NCBI RefSeq assembly: GCF_947489715.1
Contig: NZ_CANLER010000003.1
Coordinates: 248,001 to 312,000, forward strand
Length of the DNA: 64,000 nt
Direction: 5' to 3'
DNA from: an uncultured Roseovarius sp.
GTDB taxonomy: Bacteria; Pseudomonadota; Alphaproteobacteria; Rhodobacterales; Rhodobacteraceae
The translations under genes were made by a program, and so were the position numbers. Positions 33,005 through 42,414 of the stretch are shown here, one piece after another. Below the pieces are notes generated by a model. That model was not told where the DNA came from. It ran no database searches and saw only the letters and a list, made by a program, of their open reading frames with translations. The stretch's first letter is position 1; the number at the start of each line of letters is the position of its first letter.

Positions 33005-33919
33005 TCAGATAAGCTCCTTGAGATGGCTCACAACGCTGCGCGCCAAGGCCGAAAGGTCATAGCCCCCCTCCAGCATCGACAGAACGCGCCCCTCACAATG
33101 CTCAACCGCGATCGCGTGAAGCTCCCGCGTGATCCAGGCATAGTCATGCTCCGTCAGAGAAAGTGACGACATGTCGTCCAGCGCATGCGCATCGAATCCT
33201 GCCGAAATAAACAGGAATTGCGGGCGAAACCTGTGTAATGCAGGAAGCCAATGTTCTGAAATTGCAGCGCGAAAGGCCGGCCCGTCAGATCCGGCACTCA
33301 GCGGCACGTCAACCAGATTGGGCGTGTCGGAATCATGCCCGGTAAAGGGGTAGAACGGATGCTGGAAGCTTGAACAGAAAAGCACCCTGGGGTCATCCTT
33401 GAAAATCTCTTCCGTTCCATTGCCATGATGCACGTCGAAATCGACGATGGCGACCCGCTCAAACCCGTAGACATCCATCGCATGGGCGGCGGCAACGGCA
33501 ATATTATCGAACAGGCAAAACCCCATGGCCTTGTCACGCTCGGCGTGATGGCCCGGCGGGCGGACCTCGCAGAACACCGGGCAAGCCTCCCCTTTCATGA
33601 TCAGTTCAACACCCATCACCCCGGCCCCGGCGGCACGTTCCGCAGCCGCCAGGGTGCCGGGCGACATCACCGTGTCGCCATCGATCTCGACCGATCCTTC
33701 GGTGGGGGCCATGGCATAGACCCGCGCGATGTAATCCGGATCGTGCACACGCGCCAATGCCGCCCGGTCCGCTATCGGCGCGTCGTATCGGCGGATGACG
33801 AAATCCAACCCGGACATGATCAATTGATTGTCGATCGCATCCAGTCTCTCGCGGCATTCCGGGTGCAAGGGACCCGCGTCATGGTTCAGACAGTCGGCAT
33901 GGGAGATTACGGCAAGCAT
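33005..33919 (-). CDS. Histone-deacetylase-family amidohydrolase
   Basis: A 304-residue zinc enzyme of the class II HDAC/acetylpolyamine amidohydrolase superfamily. Motifs are HPECRERLDAI near the N-terminus, RPPGHHAERDKAMGFCLFDN with the tandem active-site histidines, and VAIVDFDVHHGNGTEEIF with zinc ligands; HAL and EGGYD occur later. AGGAGGGG lies before the ATG at 33919, so the upstream extension of the frame is not used. The gene follows the acyl-CoA synthetase/GNAT fusion by 31 bases, which suggests an acyl-lysine writer and eraser pair. Substrates could be acetylated proteins or acetylpolyamines. Confidence 0.9.
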   Translation of the reverse strand: MLAVISHADCLNHDAGPLHPECRERLDAIDNQLIMSGLDFVIRRYDAPIADRAALARVHDPDYIARVYAMAPTEGSVEIDGDTVMSPGTLAAAERAAGAGVMGVELIMKGEACPVFCEVRPPGHHAERDKAMGFCLFDNIAVAAAHAMDVYGFERVAIVDFDVHHGNGTEEIFKDDPRVLFCSSFQHPFYPFTGHDSDTPNLVDVPLSAGSDGPAFRAAISEHWLPALHRFRPQFLFISAGFDAHALDDMSSLSLTEHDYAWITRELHAIAVEHCEGRVLSMLEGGYDLSALARSVVSHLKELI

Positions 33920-33950
33920 CACACGTCCCCTCCTGTCGCTGAAGGTCGGA

Positions 33951-36632
33951 TCATAATTGCCGCTCCACTTGAACGATCTCGTTCTCGCCTGCGGGCTTGC
34001 GGATTGTGAACCCAAGATCCTCCATCAGATCCAGCATCGGCTGGTTACGCGCCAGCACGGCCCCTTCGATGGATGTCAGACCATGATCCCGCGCGGCCTG
34101 CATCAGGGATTTCATCAGCTTCGTGCCGATCCCCTGATGTTGCAGCTTGTCAGACACCACGATGGCAAATTCGCAACTGCTGTTGTCGTCATTGATGTAA
34201 TAACGCGCGACCCCGTGCTGATGCAGCTTGCCATCTTCATTGGCCACCGCGACCAGCGCCATTTCACGGGCGTAATCTATTTGAGTGAACTGCGACAGCA
34301 TCGTGGGCGACAGCTCGTTCAGGGCCCCCATGAACCGGAACTGCTTTGCCTGCGGTGACAGCTCGCGCACAAATGCCTGCTCGATTTCGGCATCTTCCGG
34401 ACGAATGGGCCGGATGGTCAGCGGCGTGCCGTCATCCAGATGATACTCGCGTATCAATTGTTTTGGATAGGGCTCGATCACCAGATGTTCATAGGGGCCT
34501 TCCCCAGCGGGCGGCCGTTTGACAGCAATCCGAACATCAACCGCCAGAACGCCCTCCGGCCCCGCAAAAAGCGGATTGATGTCCAGCTCCTGCACCTCAG
34601 GCAACTCGGTCACCAACTCCGACACCCGGCGCAGCACATCGATGACCGCGGCGCGATCAACCTCGGCGCGGTCGCGCACAGCCTCCAGCAAGCGCGATAC
34701 CCGGGTCCGGTCAATCAACCGGTTTGCCAGCACTTCGTTCAGTGGCGGCAGCGTGACCGAACTGTCACGCAAAACCTCGACCATCGTGCCCCCGGCCCCG
34801 AACATGATGCTTGGGCCGAATACCGGATCCCGGCTGGCACCGATCAGCAATTCGCGCGCATCCTCGATCCGGGCCATCTGTTCAACCGTGACGCCCAGCA
34901 GCGTTGCATCGGGACGCGCGGCGGCAGCGGCGGCCATGATCTCACGATAGGCCAGTTTAACATCCGCTGCGGTCATGATGTTGGTACGCACGCCATGGAC
35001 GTCGGACTTATGCGATATCTGTGGCGAGCTGATCTTCATCGCCACCGGAAATCCCACCGTTTCGGCGGCGATCAACGCCGACGCCGCGCTATCTGCCGTC
35101 AATGTCGTCGTCGTCGGGATGTGAAAACTGCGCATTAGCGCTTTGGCCTCGACATCCGACAGCATTGATCTGCCATCCGACAGCGTGCCCTGAATGATCA
35201 TCCGCGCGCCCTCCAGATCGGGGGGATCCATATCGGACAAGGGTCCCGGTATTTCCAGCGCCAACTGGCGGTTCGTATGGTGCCGCGCAAGATAGGAAAA
35301 CGCCTCGACCGCCCGCTCCGGCGTGGTGAAATCGGGGATGCCATTTTTGCTCAGCAATTCGCGCCCCTCCTGTACCGAGGCTGCACCCATCCAGCAGGCC
35401 AGGATCGGCTTTTTCGGCCTTTTGCCAACTGCGTCGATGACCGCCTGAGCGGCGGCAGTGGCATCTGTCATCGCTTGCGGGGTCAGCATCACCAAGAGGC
35501 CATCAAACGCATTATCCGCCATTCCCGCCTTGACGGCTGCGCCGAACTGATCCGCCGTCGCATCGCCCAGAATGTCGATCGGATTGCCATGCGACCAATG
35601 CGGTGACACGGTCTCGTCCAACACGTTCAGGGTCTTTTCCTTGGGATGTGGCAGATCAATCTGGTAATCCCCCGCCCTGTCAGCGGCCAGCACCCCGGCA
35701 CCGCCGCCATTGGTGATGATGCCAAGCCTGTCGCCACCTGCCCGCCGCCGCGCCGCAAGCACCTCAGCCGCCGCGAAAAGCTGGCCAAACGTGTCGACGC
35801 GCACCGCCCCGACCCGGCCAAGTGCTGCATCAAAGACAGCGTCCGAGCCGATCAGGGCACCGGTATGCGTCGTCGCAGCCTTGGAACTCTGTGTATGGCG
35901 CCCGGATTTGAGCACGATAACGGGCTTGACCCGCGCCGCGCCGCGCAGGGCACTCAGGAACGACCGGGCATGGCGCACGCCCTCGACGTAAAGCAAAATG
36001 GCGTCCGTATCTGGATCAGCCGCCAGATATTGCACCACATCGCCAAACCCGATATCCGCCGAATTCCCTAGTGACACCAACGCCGAGAATCCCAGGTGGT
36101 TGGGCCCGGCCCAATCCGAAATCGCCGAACATAACGCCCCGGATTGCGAGACCAGCGCCAATCGCCCCCTGGGTGTGGCTGACTTCAGGAAGGTTGCGTT
36201 CATCCCGATCGTCGGGCGCACCAACCCGACACAGTTGGGCCCCAGCAACCGAACGCCATTGCGCCGCGCCGTATCAAGCAATTCAGCTTCCAGCGCCTTG
36301 CCGCTGTCCCCAACCTCGCCAAATCCCGCTGACAACACGATGGCATGCCTGGTCCCCGCCTTGGCACAATCGCGAATGATCCCCGGCACTGCGGGTGCGG
36401 GTGTTGCAATCACCGCCAGATCAATATGGTCATCAACATCAAGATGGCTCGCGTGGCAGGCAACGCCTCCGATGTCTTTGTATTTCGGGTTGATGGGGAC
36501 GACTGGCCCGGAAAACCCGGCCGCCAGCAGGTTGGCATAGAGTTTGGCGCCGACACTGTTCCCCGAGGCGCTTGCCCCGAAAACAGCAACAGAGGTCGGA
36601 TCAAAAAGCGGTGTCAGCGGGTTAGGCCTCAT
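33951..36632 (-). CDS. ADP-forming acyl-CoA synthetase fused to GNAT acetyltransferase
   Basis: An 893-residue protein with the PatZ/Pat layout: CoA-binding domain (about 1-135, FGASASGNSVGAKLY), succinyl-CoA-ligase-like domain, ATP-grasp domain (about 470-700, with SDVEAKALMRSFHIP and GFPVAMKISSPQISHKSDV), and a C-terminal GNAT domain (about 725-885, with DKLQHQGIGTKLMKSLMQAA as the acetyl-CoA loop). Pat-type proteins acetylate lysines of acetyl-CoA synthetase and other enzymes. The histidine in TTHTGALIGSD aligns with the phospho-histidine of active ADP-forming acetyl-CoA synthetases, which I recall is lost in enteric PatZ, so this one may also make acyl-CoA. The HDAC-like gene follows on the same strand, and a FNR-like box lies upstream at 36716. 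Confidence 0.9.
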   Translation of the reverse strand: MRPNPLTPLFDPTSVAVFGASASGNSVGAKLYANLLAAGFSGPVVPINPKYKDIGGVACHASHLDVDDHIDLAVIATPAPAVPGIIRDCAKAGTRHAIVLSAGFGEVGDSGKALEAELLDTARRNGVRLLGPNCVGLVRPTIGMNATFLKSATPRGRLALVSQSGALCSAISDWAGPNHLGFSALVSLGNSADIGFGDVVQYLAADPDTDAILLYVEGVRHARSFLSALRGAARVKPVIVLKSGRHTQSSKAATTHTGALIGSDAVFDAALGRVGAVRVDTFGQLFAAAEVLAARRRAGGDRLGIITNGGGAGVLAADRAGDYQIDLPHPKEKTLNVLDETVSPHWSHGNPIDILGDATADQFGAAVKAGMADNAFDGLLVMLTPQAMTDATAAAQAVIDAVGKRPKKPILACWMGAASVQEGRELLSKNGIPDFTTPERAVEAFSYLARHHTNRQLALEIPGPLSDMDPPDLEGARMIIQGTLSDGRSMLSDVEAKALMRSFHIPTTTTLTADSAASALIAAETVGFPVAMKISSPQISHKSDVHGVRTNIMTAADVKLAYREIMAAAAAARPDATLLGVTVEQMARIEDARELLIGASRDPVFGPSIMFGAGGTMVEVLRDSSVTLPPLNEVLANRLIDRTRVSRLLEAVRDRAEVDRAAVIDVLRRVSELVTELPEVQELDINPLFAGPEGVLAVDVRIAVKRPPAGEGPYEHLVIEPYPKQLIREYHLDDGTPLTIRPIRPEDAEIEQAFVRELSPQAKQFRFMGALNELSPTMLSQFTQIDYAREMALVAVANEDGKLHQHGVARYYINDDNSSCEFAIVVSDKLQHQGIGTKLMKSLMQAARDHGLTSIEGAVLARNQPMLDLMEDLGFTIRKPAGENEIVQVERQL

Positions 36633-36990
36633 CGAACAGTCTCCGTTTGGAAAAGCAAAGGGGATAGAACCCTACGGATTTGCCCCTCCTATGCGCCTGC
36701 GAACATCCGGGTGCATTGATCGAGATCAGGCCAGAGGCCGCGCCGCCAAAATGTTACGTACCCATCGTGGATACTGCGCAAAACGGCAGTAAATCGCCGG
36801 ACCATCCTGCGAACCGGCCCTTGGTTTCGATCCCGATCACATCAGCTGCGGTGCAGACGGGCATGACCCACGGGGGTGGCCAAAGACGGCCAGGCAGACA
36901 TGGCATCCGGCCAAAGTTTCCACCCGGCTTGCGCGAAATCAAATTCGCCTTGCACGCGTTGCGATATGGTTGCGCGACGGAGGACGATCC
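36633..36990. other. Divergent intergenic region between the acetyltransferase and an ABC operon
   Basis: These 358 bases contain no supported gene. They hold the FNR-type box at 36716-36729 and the ribosome site GGAGGA at 36979-36984 of the ABC gene. No tRNA or repeat was seen. Confidence 0.5.
36716..36729 (-). promoter_or_regulatory. Candidate FNR box for the acetyltransferase/deacetylase operon
   Basis: TTGATCGAGATCAG matches TTGAT-N4-ATCAA at 9 of 10 positions. A weak -10-like CATAGG (36693-36688 on the minus strand) is centred 32 bases downstream toward the gene starting at 36632. Confidence 0.45.
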
Positions 36991-37698
36991 ATGCCAGAAA
37001 CGGTGTTCAGAACCGAAGGCGTCACAAAGATCTACGCAACAGGTGAACAGAAAGTGCACGCTCTGGCGGGTGTCGATCTTGAACTGTTCGCCGGGGAATT
37101 GGTGGTATTGCTGGGCCCGTCCGGCAGCGGCAAATCAACCTTGCTGAACATCCTTGGCGGGTTGGATCATGCCACCGACGGGCGGGTCTGGTTTCGCGAC
37201 CTGGAACTGACCAGGCTGGGCGACCGCGGCCTGACCAAATACCGACGCGACCATGTCGGCTTTGTCTTTCAGTTCTACAATCTGGTGCCCAGCCTGACCG
37301 CACGGGAAAACGTGCAGCTGGTCACCGATGTGGCGGTCAATCCGATGCGCCCCGAAGAGGCGCTGGATCAGGTCGGCCTTGCCAACCGCATGGATCATTT
37401 CCCGGCAGAAATGTCCGGTGGCGAGCAGCAGCGCGTTGCAATCGCCCGCGCCATCGCCAAACGGCCCGAGGTGCTGCTTTGCGATGAACCCACCGGCGCA
37501 TTGGACAGCAAGACCGGCGTGCAGGTGCTTGAGGCGCTTCAGGACATAAACCAGCGCTTGGGCACGACGACCGCCGTGATCACCCACAACGCCTCGATCC
37601 GCAAAATGGCGCGGCGGGTGATCTATTTTCAGGACGGGCGCATTGCAAAGATCGAGATGAACGACCACCAGATCGCCCCCTCCGAGATTTCGTGGTGA
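36991..37698 (+). CDS. ABC transporter ATP-binding protein (MacB/LolD type)
   Basis: A 235-residue ATPase of the MacB/LolD/FtsE group: Walker [14 protein letters not shown]-loop [18 protein letters not shown], signature [14 protein letters not shown], and Walker [14 protein letters not shown] start at the ATG at 36991 ([15 protein letters not shown]), with GGAGGA just upstream. Its permease partner starts six bases after the stop, and an HlyD-type adaptor follows, so it powers a three-part export system. Confidence 0.92.
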   Translation: MPETVFRTEGVTKIYATGEQKVHALAGVDLELFAGELVVLLGPSGSGKSTLLNILGGLDHATDGRVWFRDLELTRLGDRGLTKYRRDHVGFVFQFYNLVPSLTARENVQLVTDVAVNPMRPEEALDQVGLANRMDHFPAEMSGGEQQRVAIARAIAKRPEVLLCDEPTGALDSKTGVQVLEALQDINQRLGTTTAVITHNASIRKMARRVIYFQDGRIAKIEMNDHQIAPSEISW

Positions 37699-37704
37699 AC
37701 CTAG

Positions 37705-40068
37705 ATGCGCGCACTGGACAGGAAACTTCTGCGGGATTTCAGACGGCTCTGGGCACAGGCCCTGGCGATTGCGCTGGTGCTGGCCTGCGGCGTCGCGATC
37801 CTGCTGACGACCTACGGCATGTATGGCGCGCTCGAAGATACGCGGACCGCCTATTATCAGCGCAACCGCTTCGCCGATGTCTTCGCCGATGCCAACCGCG
37901 CACCCCAATCCTTGTTGCAGGACATTCTGGCGATTGACGGCGTGCGGGCGGCACAGACCCGCGTGGTCGAACATGTAATTCTGGACATCCCCGGACGCGT
38001 CGAAACCGTCACCGGGCGCATCCTGTCGCTGCCCGATGACGGCATTGCCCAACTGAACCTGCCACTCTTGCGCCAGGGTCGGATGCCCGACTCCACCCGC
38101 CCCGACGAGGTTGCGGTCAATGAACCCTTCGCCACGGCCAACAACCTGCGCCCCGGCGATACGTTTTCCGCCAATCTGGATGGCCGGAAACGAGAACTCA
38201 CGCTCACGGGCACGCTTCTGTCACCGGAATTCATCTATACGATCGGCCCCGGCGCGCTGATGCCCGACAACAAAAGCTTTGGCATTCTGTGGATGCCGCA
38301 AGAGGCCGTTGCCGCCGCCTTCGACATGGAAGGTGCATTCAACAACGTCACGCTCAAACTTGATCCGACCGCCAACGAGGAAGAAGTTATCGACCGGCTG
38401 GATGATCTGCTGGATGTCTATGGCGGGCTGGGGGCCTATGGTCGCGACATTCAGACCTCGAACAGCTTCATCGACGCCGAGATCGAACAGCAACGCACCG
38501 GCAGCATGATATTGCCACCGATCTTCTACGGCGTTTCGGCCTTCCTGCTCAGCATGGTGATCGGCAGGATCATCGCGCTGGAACGCAGCGAGATCGGGCT
38601 TTTGAAAGCCGTCGGCTATTCGGATATCGAAATCTGCCTGCACTACCTTTTGCTAGCCTCGCTGATCGCGGTCGTGGGTATCTTGATCGGCTGGGGTGTC
38701 GGCACATGGTTGTCACGGGCAGTCGCACGGATGTACGCGCAGTTTTTCGACTTTCCTTATCTGGTCTACCGCGTCTCCTATGACGCCTACGCAATCTCCG
38801 GTCTTCTGGCGATCCTCAGCGCCGCCATCGGTGCCAGCAAAAGCGCGCTGGGCGCGGCGCGCATCGCCCCCGCCGTTGCCATGTCGCCCCCGGCCCCGCC
38901 GCGGTTCAACCGCAGCCTTCTGGACAAGGCCCTGACCGCCCTGCACCTCTCGCAACCGACGATGATGATCCTGCGCAGCCTCGTGCGCTGGCCGGTCCGG
39001 TCGGCCCTGACAACACTTGGCCTGTCGCTGGCCGCCGCGGTGCTTGTGGCGTCCAGCTTCTTTTCGGACGCGCTTGATGTGTTGATGGACACGACGTTCC
39101 AGCAGGCCAACCGGCAGGACGCCATCCTGATCTTTTCGCCCGACATCCCCGAAACCGCGCTTGCTTCGGTCGCCAACCTGCCCGGTGTCCTCAGGGCCGA
39201 GGGGCAGCAGATGCATGCCGCTGTCCTGCGCCACGGCCATCTGGAAAAGGACGTGGCAATCGAGGCCCGCCGCCCCGGCGCCGATCTGTCGCGGATCGTT
39301 GACGGCACTGGCCAGATCGCCGACGCCCCCGCCGACGGCATCCTTCTGTCCGAGAGGCTGGCGATGCAACTGGCGGCACAACCCGGTGACGTGATCCAGG
39401 TCGAACTCAAGGGCGGGCGCAATGAAACCCACGACATTGCGGTGTCAGGCATCGTGACCCAGTATTTCGGGCTTGGTGCCTACATGGATCTGGAAAGCCT
39501 GAACCGTCTGCTGCGGCAGGCACCCCGGATTTCGACCGCCAATCTGCTGATCGACGAAACTCAGTTGCCCGCCCTGCACCGGGTGCTGAAGGAAACGCCG
39601 GAACTCAGCGGCCTGTCGATGCTTAATCAGGCACTGGACTCGTTCCGCCAGACCATTCGCAAGAACATCACTATCATGACGACGATCTATCTGGTCATCG
39701 CCGTGCTGGTCACATTCGGCGTGGCCTATAACGGCGCCCGCATCCAGCTGTCCGAACGCGCACGCGAACTGGCAAGCCTGCGCATCCTCGGCTTCACCCG
39801 CGCCGAGGTGTCCTTCATCCTGATGGGCGAAACCATGTTGCTGGCGGTGCTGGCCCAGCCGCTGGGCTGGCTTCTGGGCGCGGGCATCGCATCGGCCCTG
39901 TCAAAGGGCTCGTCCAGCGATCTTTATGCGATCCCGCTGATACTGGAATCCTCGGGTTTTGCCCGCGCCAGCCTTGTCGTGCTGGGCGCGGCGCTGATCT
40001 CGTCACTGATCGTCCGGCGGCGGCTGGACCGGCTGGATCTCATTCAGGTTATGAAAACACGGGAGTGA
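37705..40068 (+). CDS. FtsX-type ABC transporter permease, two-module
   Basis: A 787-residue membrane protein with two FtsX modules. Each has a membrane segment, a large periplasmic domain and three further membrane segments: first MFSL-type helix at about 15-38, then helices near 275-385 (FYGVSAFLLSMVIGRIIALER, EIGLLKAVGYSDIEI), then the second set from about 430 and 655-785 (ARELASLRILGFTRAEVSFIL). Twice-repeated permeases of this kind act with LolD/MacB-like ATPases in mechanotransmission rather than channel export. It sits between its ATPase (six bases) and an HlyD-type adaptor (four bases). Confidence 0.9.
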   Translation: MRALDRKLLRDFRRLWAQALAIALVLACGVAILLTTYGMYGALEDTRTAYYQRNRFADVFADANRAPQSLLQDILAIDGVRAAQTRVVEHVILDIPGRVETVTGRILSLPDDGIAQLNLPLLRQGRMPDSTRPDEVAVNEPFATANNLRPGDTFSANLDGRKRELTLTGTLLSPEFIYTIGPGALMPDNKSFGILWMPQEAVAAAFDMEGAFNNVTLKLDPTANEEEVIDRLDDLLDVYGGLGAYGRDIQTSNSFIDAEIEQQRTGSMILPPIFYGVSAFLLSMVIGRIIALERSEIGLLKAVGYSDIEICLHYLLLASLIAVVGILIGWGVGTWLSRAVARMYAQFFDFPYLVYRVSYDAYAISGLLAILSAAIGASKSALGAARIAPAVAMSPPAPPRFNRSLLDKALTALHLSQPTMMILRSLVRWPVRSALTTLGLSLAAAVLVASSFFSDALDVLMDTTFQQANRQDAILIFSPDIPETALASVANLPGVLRAEGQQMHAAVLRHGHLEKDVAIEARRPGADLSRIVDGTGQIADAPADGILLSERLAMQLAAQPGDVIQVELKGGRNETHDIAVSGIVTQYFGLGAYMDLESLNRLLRQAPRISTANLLIDETQLPALHRVLKETPELSGLSMLNQALDSFRQTIRKNITIMTTIYLVIAVLVTFGVAYNGARIQLSERARELASLRILGFTRAEVSFILMGETMLLAVLAQPLGWLLGAGIASALSKGSSSDLYAIPLILESSGFARASLVVLGAALISSLIVRRRLDRLDLIQVMKTRE

Positions 40069-40072
40069 TCGA

Positions 40073-41287
40073 ATGGCCCTGAAATCCCGAAATATCGTTC
40101 TGACCAGCTTTGGCCTGCTTGTCGCCGGAGCGTTGGGATATACCGCGTTCCGCACCGATCCGGTGCCGGTGGATCTGCACACCATCACCCGTGGCCCGAT
40201 GCAGGTCACAATCAACGCCGACGGCAAAACCCGCATCCGCGAGGTCTACGAGGTGGCGGCGCCGATCTCGGGCACGGCATTGCGGTCCCCGGTGCGGGTG
40301 GGTGATCCGGTGATCGCCGATGAAACCGTGGTGGCGGTGCTTGAACCGGCCTCGTCCAACCTGCTCGACGCGCGCACCCGCATTCAGGCCGAGGCCGCCG
40401 TGCGCGAGGCCGAGGCCGCATTGCATCAGGCCCGCAGCCGGATGCGCGAGGCCCGCGATGACCTGACCCTTGCGGACCGGGAATATGAACGTGCGCGCGT
40501 GCTGGTCGACCGCGGTGTCGCCTCGGTCACGCGGCTTGAGAATGCCGAGCAGCAGCTTGGCACCAAACGCGCCGCACAGGACGCCGCCATTTCCGGGCTC
40601 GAGATGGCCAAAAGCGCGCTGGACCGGGCCCGGGCCGCCCTGTTCGAACCGGTGAACGCGGACAGCGATGATTACGAGGCGTGCTGCCTGCAACTTACCG
40701 CGCCGACCGATGGCCGCGTGCTGGAAATCGACATGATCAGCGAACGCCCGGTCACAGCGGGCACGCGCCTGCTTTCGGTCGGTCAGGCCGATGACCTTGA
40801 GATTGTCGCCGATCTTCTCTCGGTCGATGCGGTCAAGCTGGAGCTTGGCGACCGCGCGAGTGTTGAACGCTGGGGGCGGGCAACGCCACTTGATGCGCGC
40901 ATTTCCAAAATCGAACCCTCCGCCTACACCAAGGTCTCGGCCCTTGGCATCGAGGAACAGCGCGTCGACGTGGTGTTCGATTTCCTAACCCCCGCCCAGG
41001 ACCGGCAGGAACTGGGCGATTACTTCTCGGTCTTCCTGCGGATCGTCGAATGGGAAGCAGATGATGTGCTGATGGTCCCCGTCAGCGCCATATTCCGGAT
41101 CGGCAATGAGTGGGCCGTTTTCCGGGTGGACGCCAATCAGGCACATCTTCAACCGGTCACGATCGGGCGCAGAAACGCGTCAGTCGCGCAGGTGCTGACC
41201 GGGCTTGAAGAAGGCGACCGGGTGATCACCCACCCCTCGGATGACACCGAAGACGGCGTAACAATTGCCGAACGTAATCAACCCTGA
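40073..41287 (+). CDS. HlyD-family periplasmic adaptor (membrane fusion) protein
   Basis: A 404-residue adaptor. An N-terminal anchor is at about 8-25 (IVLTSFGLLVAGALGYTAF); then a barrel-sandwich lipoyl half (VYEVAAPISGTALRSPVRVGDPV), a long alpha-helical hairpin (about 100-190, rich in Ala/Glu/Arg), the second lipoyl half (LTAPTDGRVLEIDMIS) and beta-barrel domains up to the C-terminus. It links inner-membrane ABC parts to an outer-membrane channel. The TolC-like channel gene is not in the window. Third and last gene of the ABC operon. Confidence 0.92.
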   Translation: MALKSRNIVLTSFGLLVAGALGYTAFRTDPVPVDLHTITRGPMQVTINADGKTRIREVYEVAAPISGTALRSPVRVGDPVIADETVVAVLEPASSNLLDARTRIQAEAAVREAEAALHQARSRMREARDDLTLADREYERARVLVDRGVASVTRLENAEQQLGTKRAAQDAAISGLEMAKSALDRARAALFEPVNADSDDYEACCLQLTAPTDGRVLEIDMISERPVTAGTRLLSVGQADDLEIVADLLSVDAVKLELGDRASVERWGRATPLDARISKIEPSAYTKVSALGIEEQRVDVVFDFLTPAQDRQELGDYFSVFLRIVEWEADDVLMVPVSAIFRIGNEWAVFRVDANQAHLQPVTIGRRNASVAQVLTGLEEGDRVITHPSDDTEDGVTIAERNQP

Positions 41288-41394
41288 TGCAGACACAGGC
41301 ACGCCCCTCACCTGCCCCCGCCACCCAAGGCGCAATTTGGCAGCGCCCAGCGATTGGGCTAGACAGGATTTGACATTCAAAAGGTTTCGCCCCG

Positions 41395-42339
41395 ATGATC
41401 CACCTGCGCAAAGCCGTCTACAAAAAGCTGGACCCGGACGAAAAGAACGACCGGCTCAGCCGGTGGATTGATCTTGTTCTGATCGCACTGATTGCCATCA
41501 ACGTTCTGGCCGTCATCTTTGAGACCGTCGCCAGTATCGAGGCGCGGTATCGCACCCCGCTCTGGGTGATCGAGGTGATCTCGGTCGCCGTCTTCAGCGT
41601 CGAATACCTGGCGCGGGTCTGGGTCAGCGTCGAAGACCCAAAGTTTCGCGACCGGCCCAACCCCCGGCTCAGCTACATGCTGTCGCCGATGGCGCTGGTT
41701 GATCTGCTGGCAATCCTGCCCTTCTATCTGGGATTTTTCCTGCATATGGATCTGCGTTTCCTGCGCGTGCTCCGACTGCTCAGAATCCTCAAACTGACCC
41801 GCTATTCCGCCGCCATGTCGATGCTTCTGGATGTCTTTCGCGAAGAATCCAGCGCGTTTTTCGCGGGCTTCTTCATCCTGATCGTGATGCTGGTGCTGGC
41901 GGCCTCGGGCGCTTATCTGGCCGAACATCAGGTGCAGCCCGACAAGTTCGGATCCATTCCGCACGCGATGTGGTGGGCGGTCGCCACGCTGACCACCGTG
42001 GGCTACGGCGATGTCACGCCGATCACACCGGCGGGTCAGCTTTTCGGCTCATTGGTGGCGGTGGTCGGCATCGGCATGGCCGCCCTGCCCGCCGGTATCC
42101 TTGCCAGTGGCATGGCCGACCGGCTGCGCCGCACCCGCGAAGAACTGGCAGCCAAGTTCCGCACCGCGCTCGAAGACGGGGTGATCGACGCCGAAGAAGA
42201 GCAGGAGCTTGAGGAGGTTCGTCGTGACCTGGGCCTCAGCAAACGCGTCGCAACCGAAATCCGTGATCAGCTTCTGCGCGACCGCGAGGCTGCCGACGGC
42301 GGGTTCTGCCCCCATTGCGGCAAGGCAATCCACCATTAG
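41395..42339 (+). CDS. Voltage-gated-type potassium channel with zinc-ribbon-like tail
   Basis: A 314-residue six-helix channel. The voltage-sensor helix S4 is LRFLRVLRLLRILKLTRYS at about 115-135 with regularly spaced arginines, the selectivity filter is TTVGYGDVTP, and the last pore helix is GSLVAVVGIGMAALPAGILASG. A cytoplasmic tail carries a charged helix (RRTREELAAKFRTALEDGVIDAEEEQELEEV) and ends GFCPHCGKAIHH, a short C-x2-C...H-H element that resembles a zinc ribbon and could control assembly or gating. Function is inferred from the family: K+ conductance across the inner membrane. It stands between the ABC operon and dapB. Confidence 0.88.
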   Translation: MIHLRKAVYKKLDPDEKNDRLSRWIDLVLIALIAINVLAVIFETVASIEARYRTPLWVIEVISVAVFSVEYLARVWVSVEDPKFRDRPNPRLSYMLSPMALVDLLAILPFYLGFFLHMDLRFLRVLRLLRILKLTRYSAAMSMLLDVFREESSAFFAGFFILIVMLVLAASGAYLAEHQVQPDKFGSIPHAMWWAVATLTTVGYGDVTPITPAGQLFGSLVAVVGIGMAALPAGILASGMADRLRRTREELAAKFRTALEDGVIDAEEEQELEEVRRDLGLSKRVATEIRDQLLRDREAADGGFCPHCGKAIHH

Positions 42340-42414
42340 CCACGCCGCCTGCACTTCGCGATTGTCCCCACGCCCTTCGCCGCGCTATGCAGAGCGCATA
42401 ACAGCGAGGAGTAC

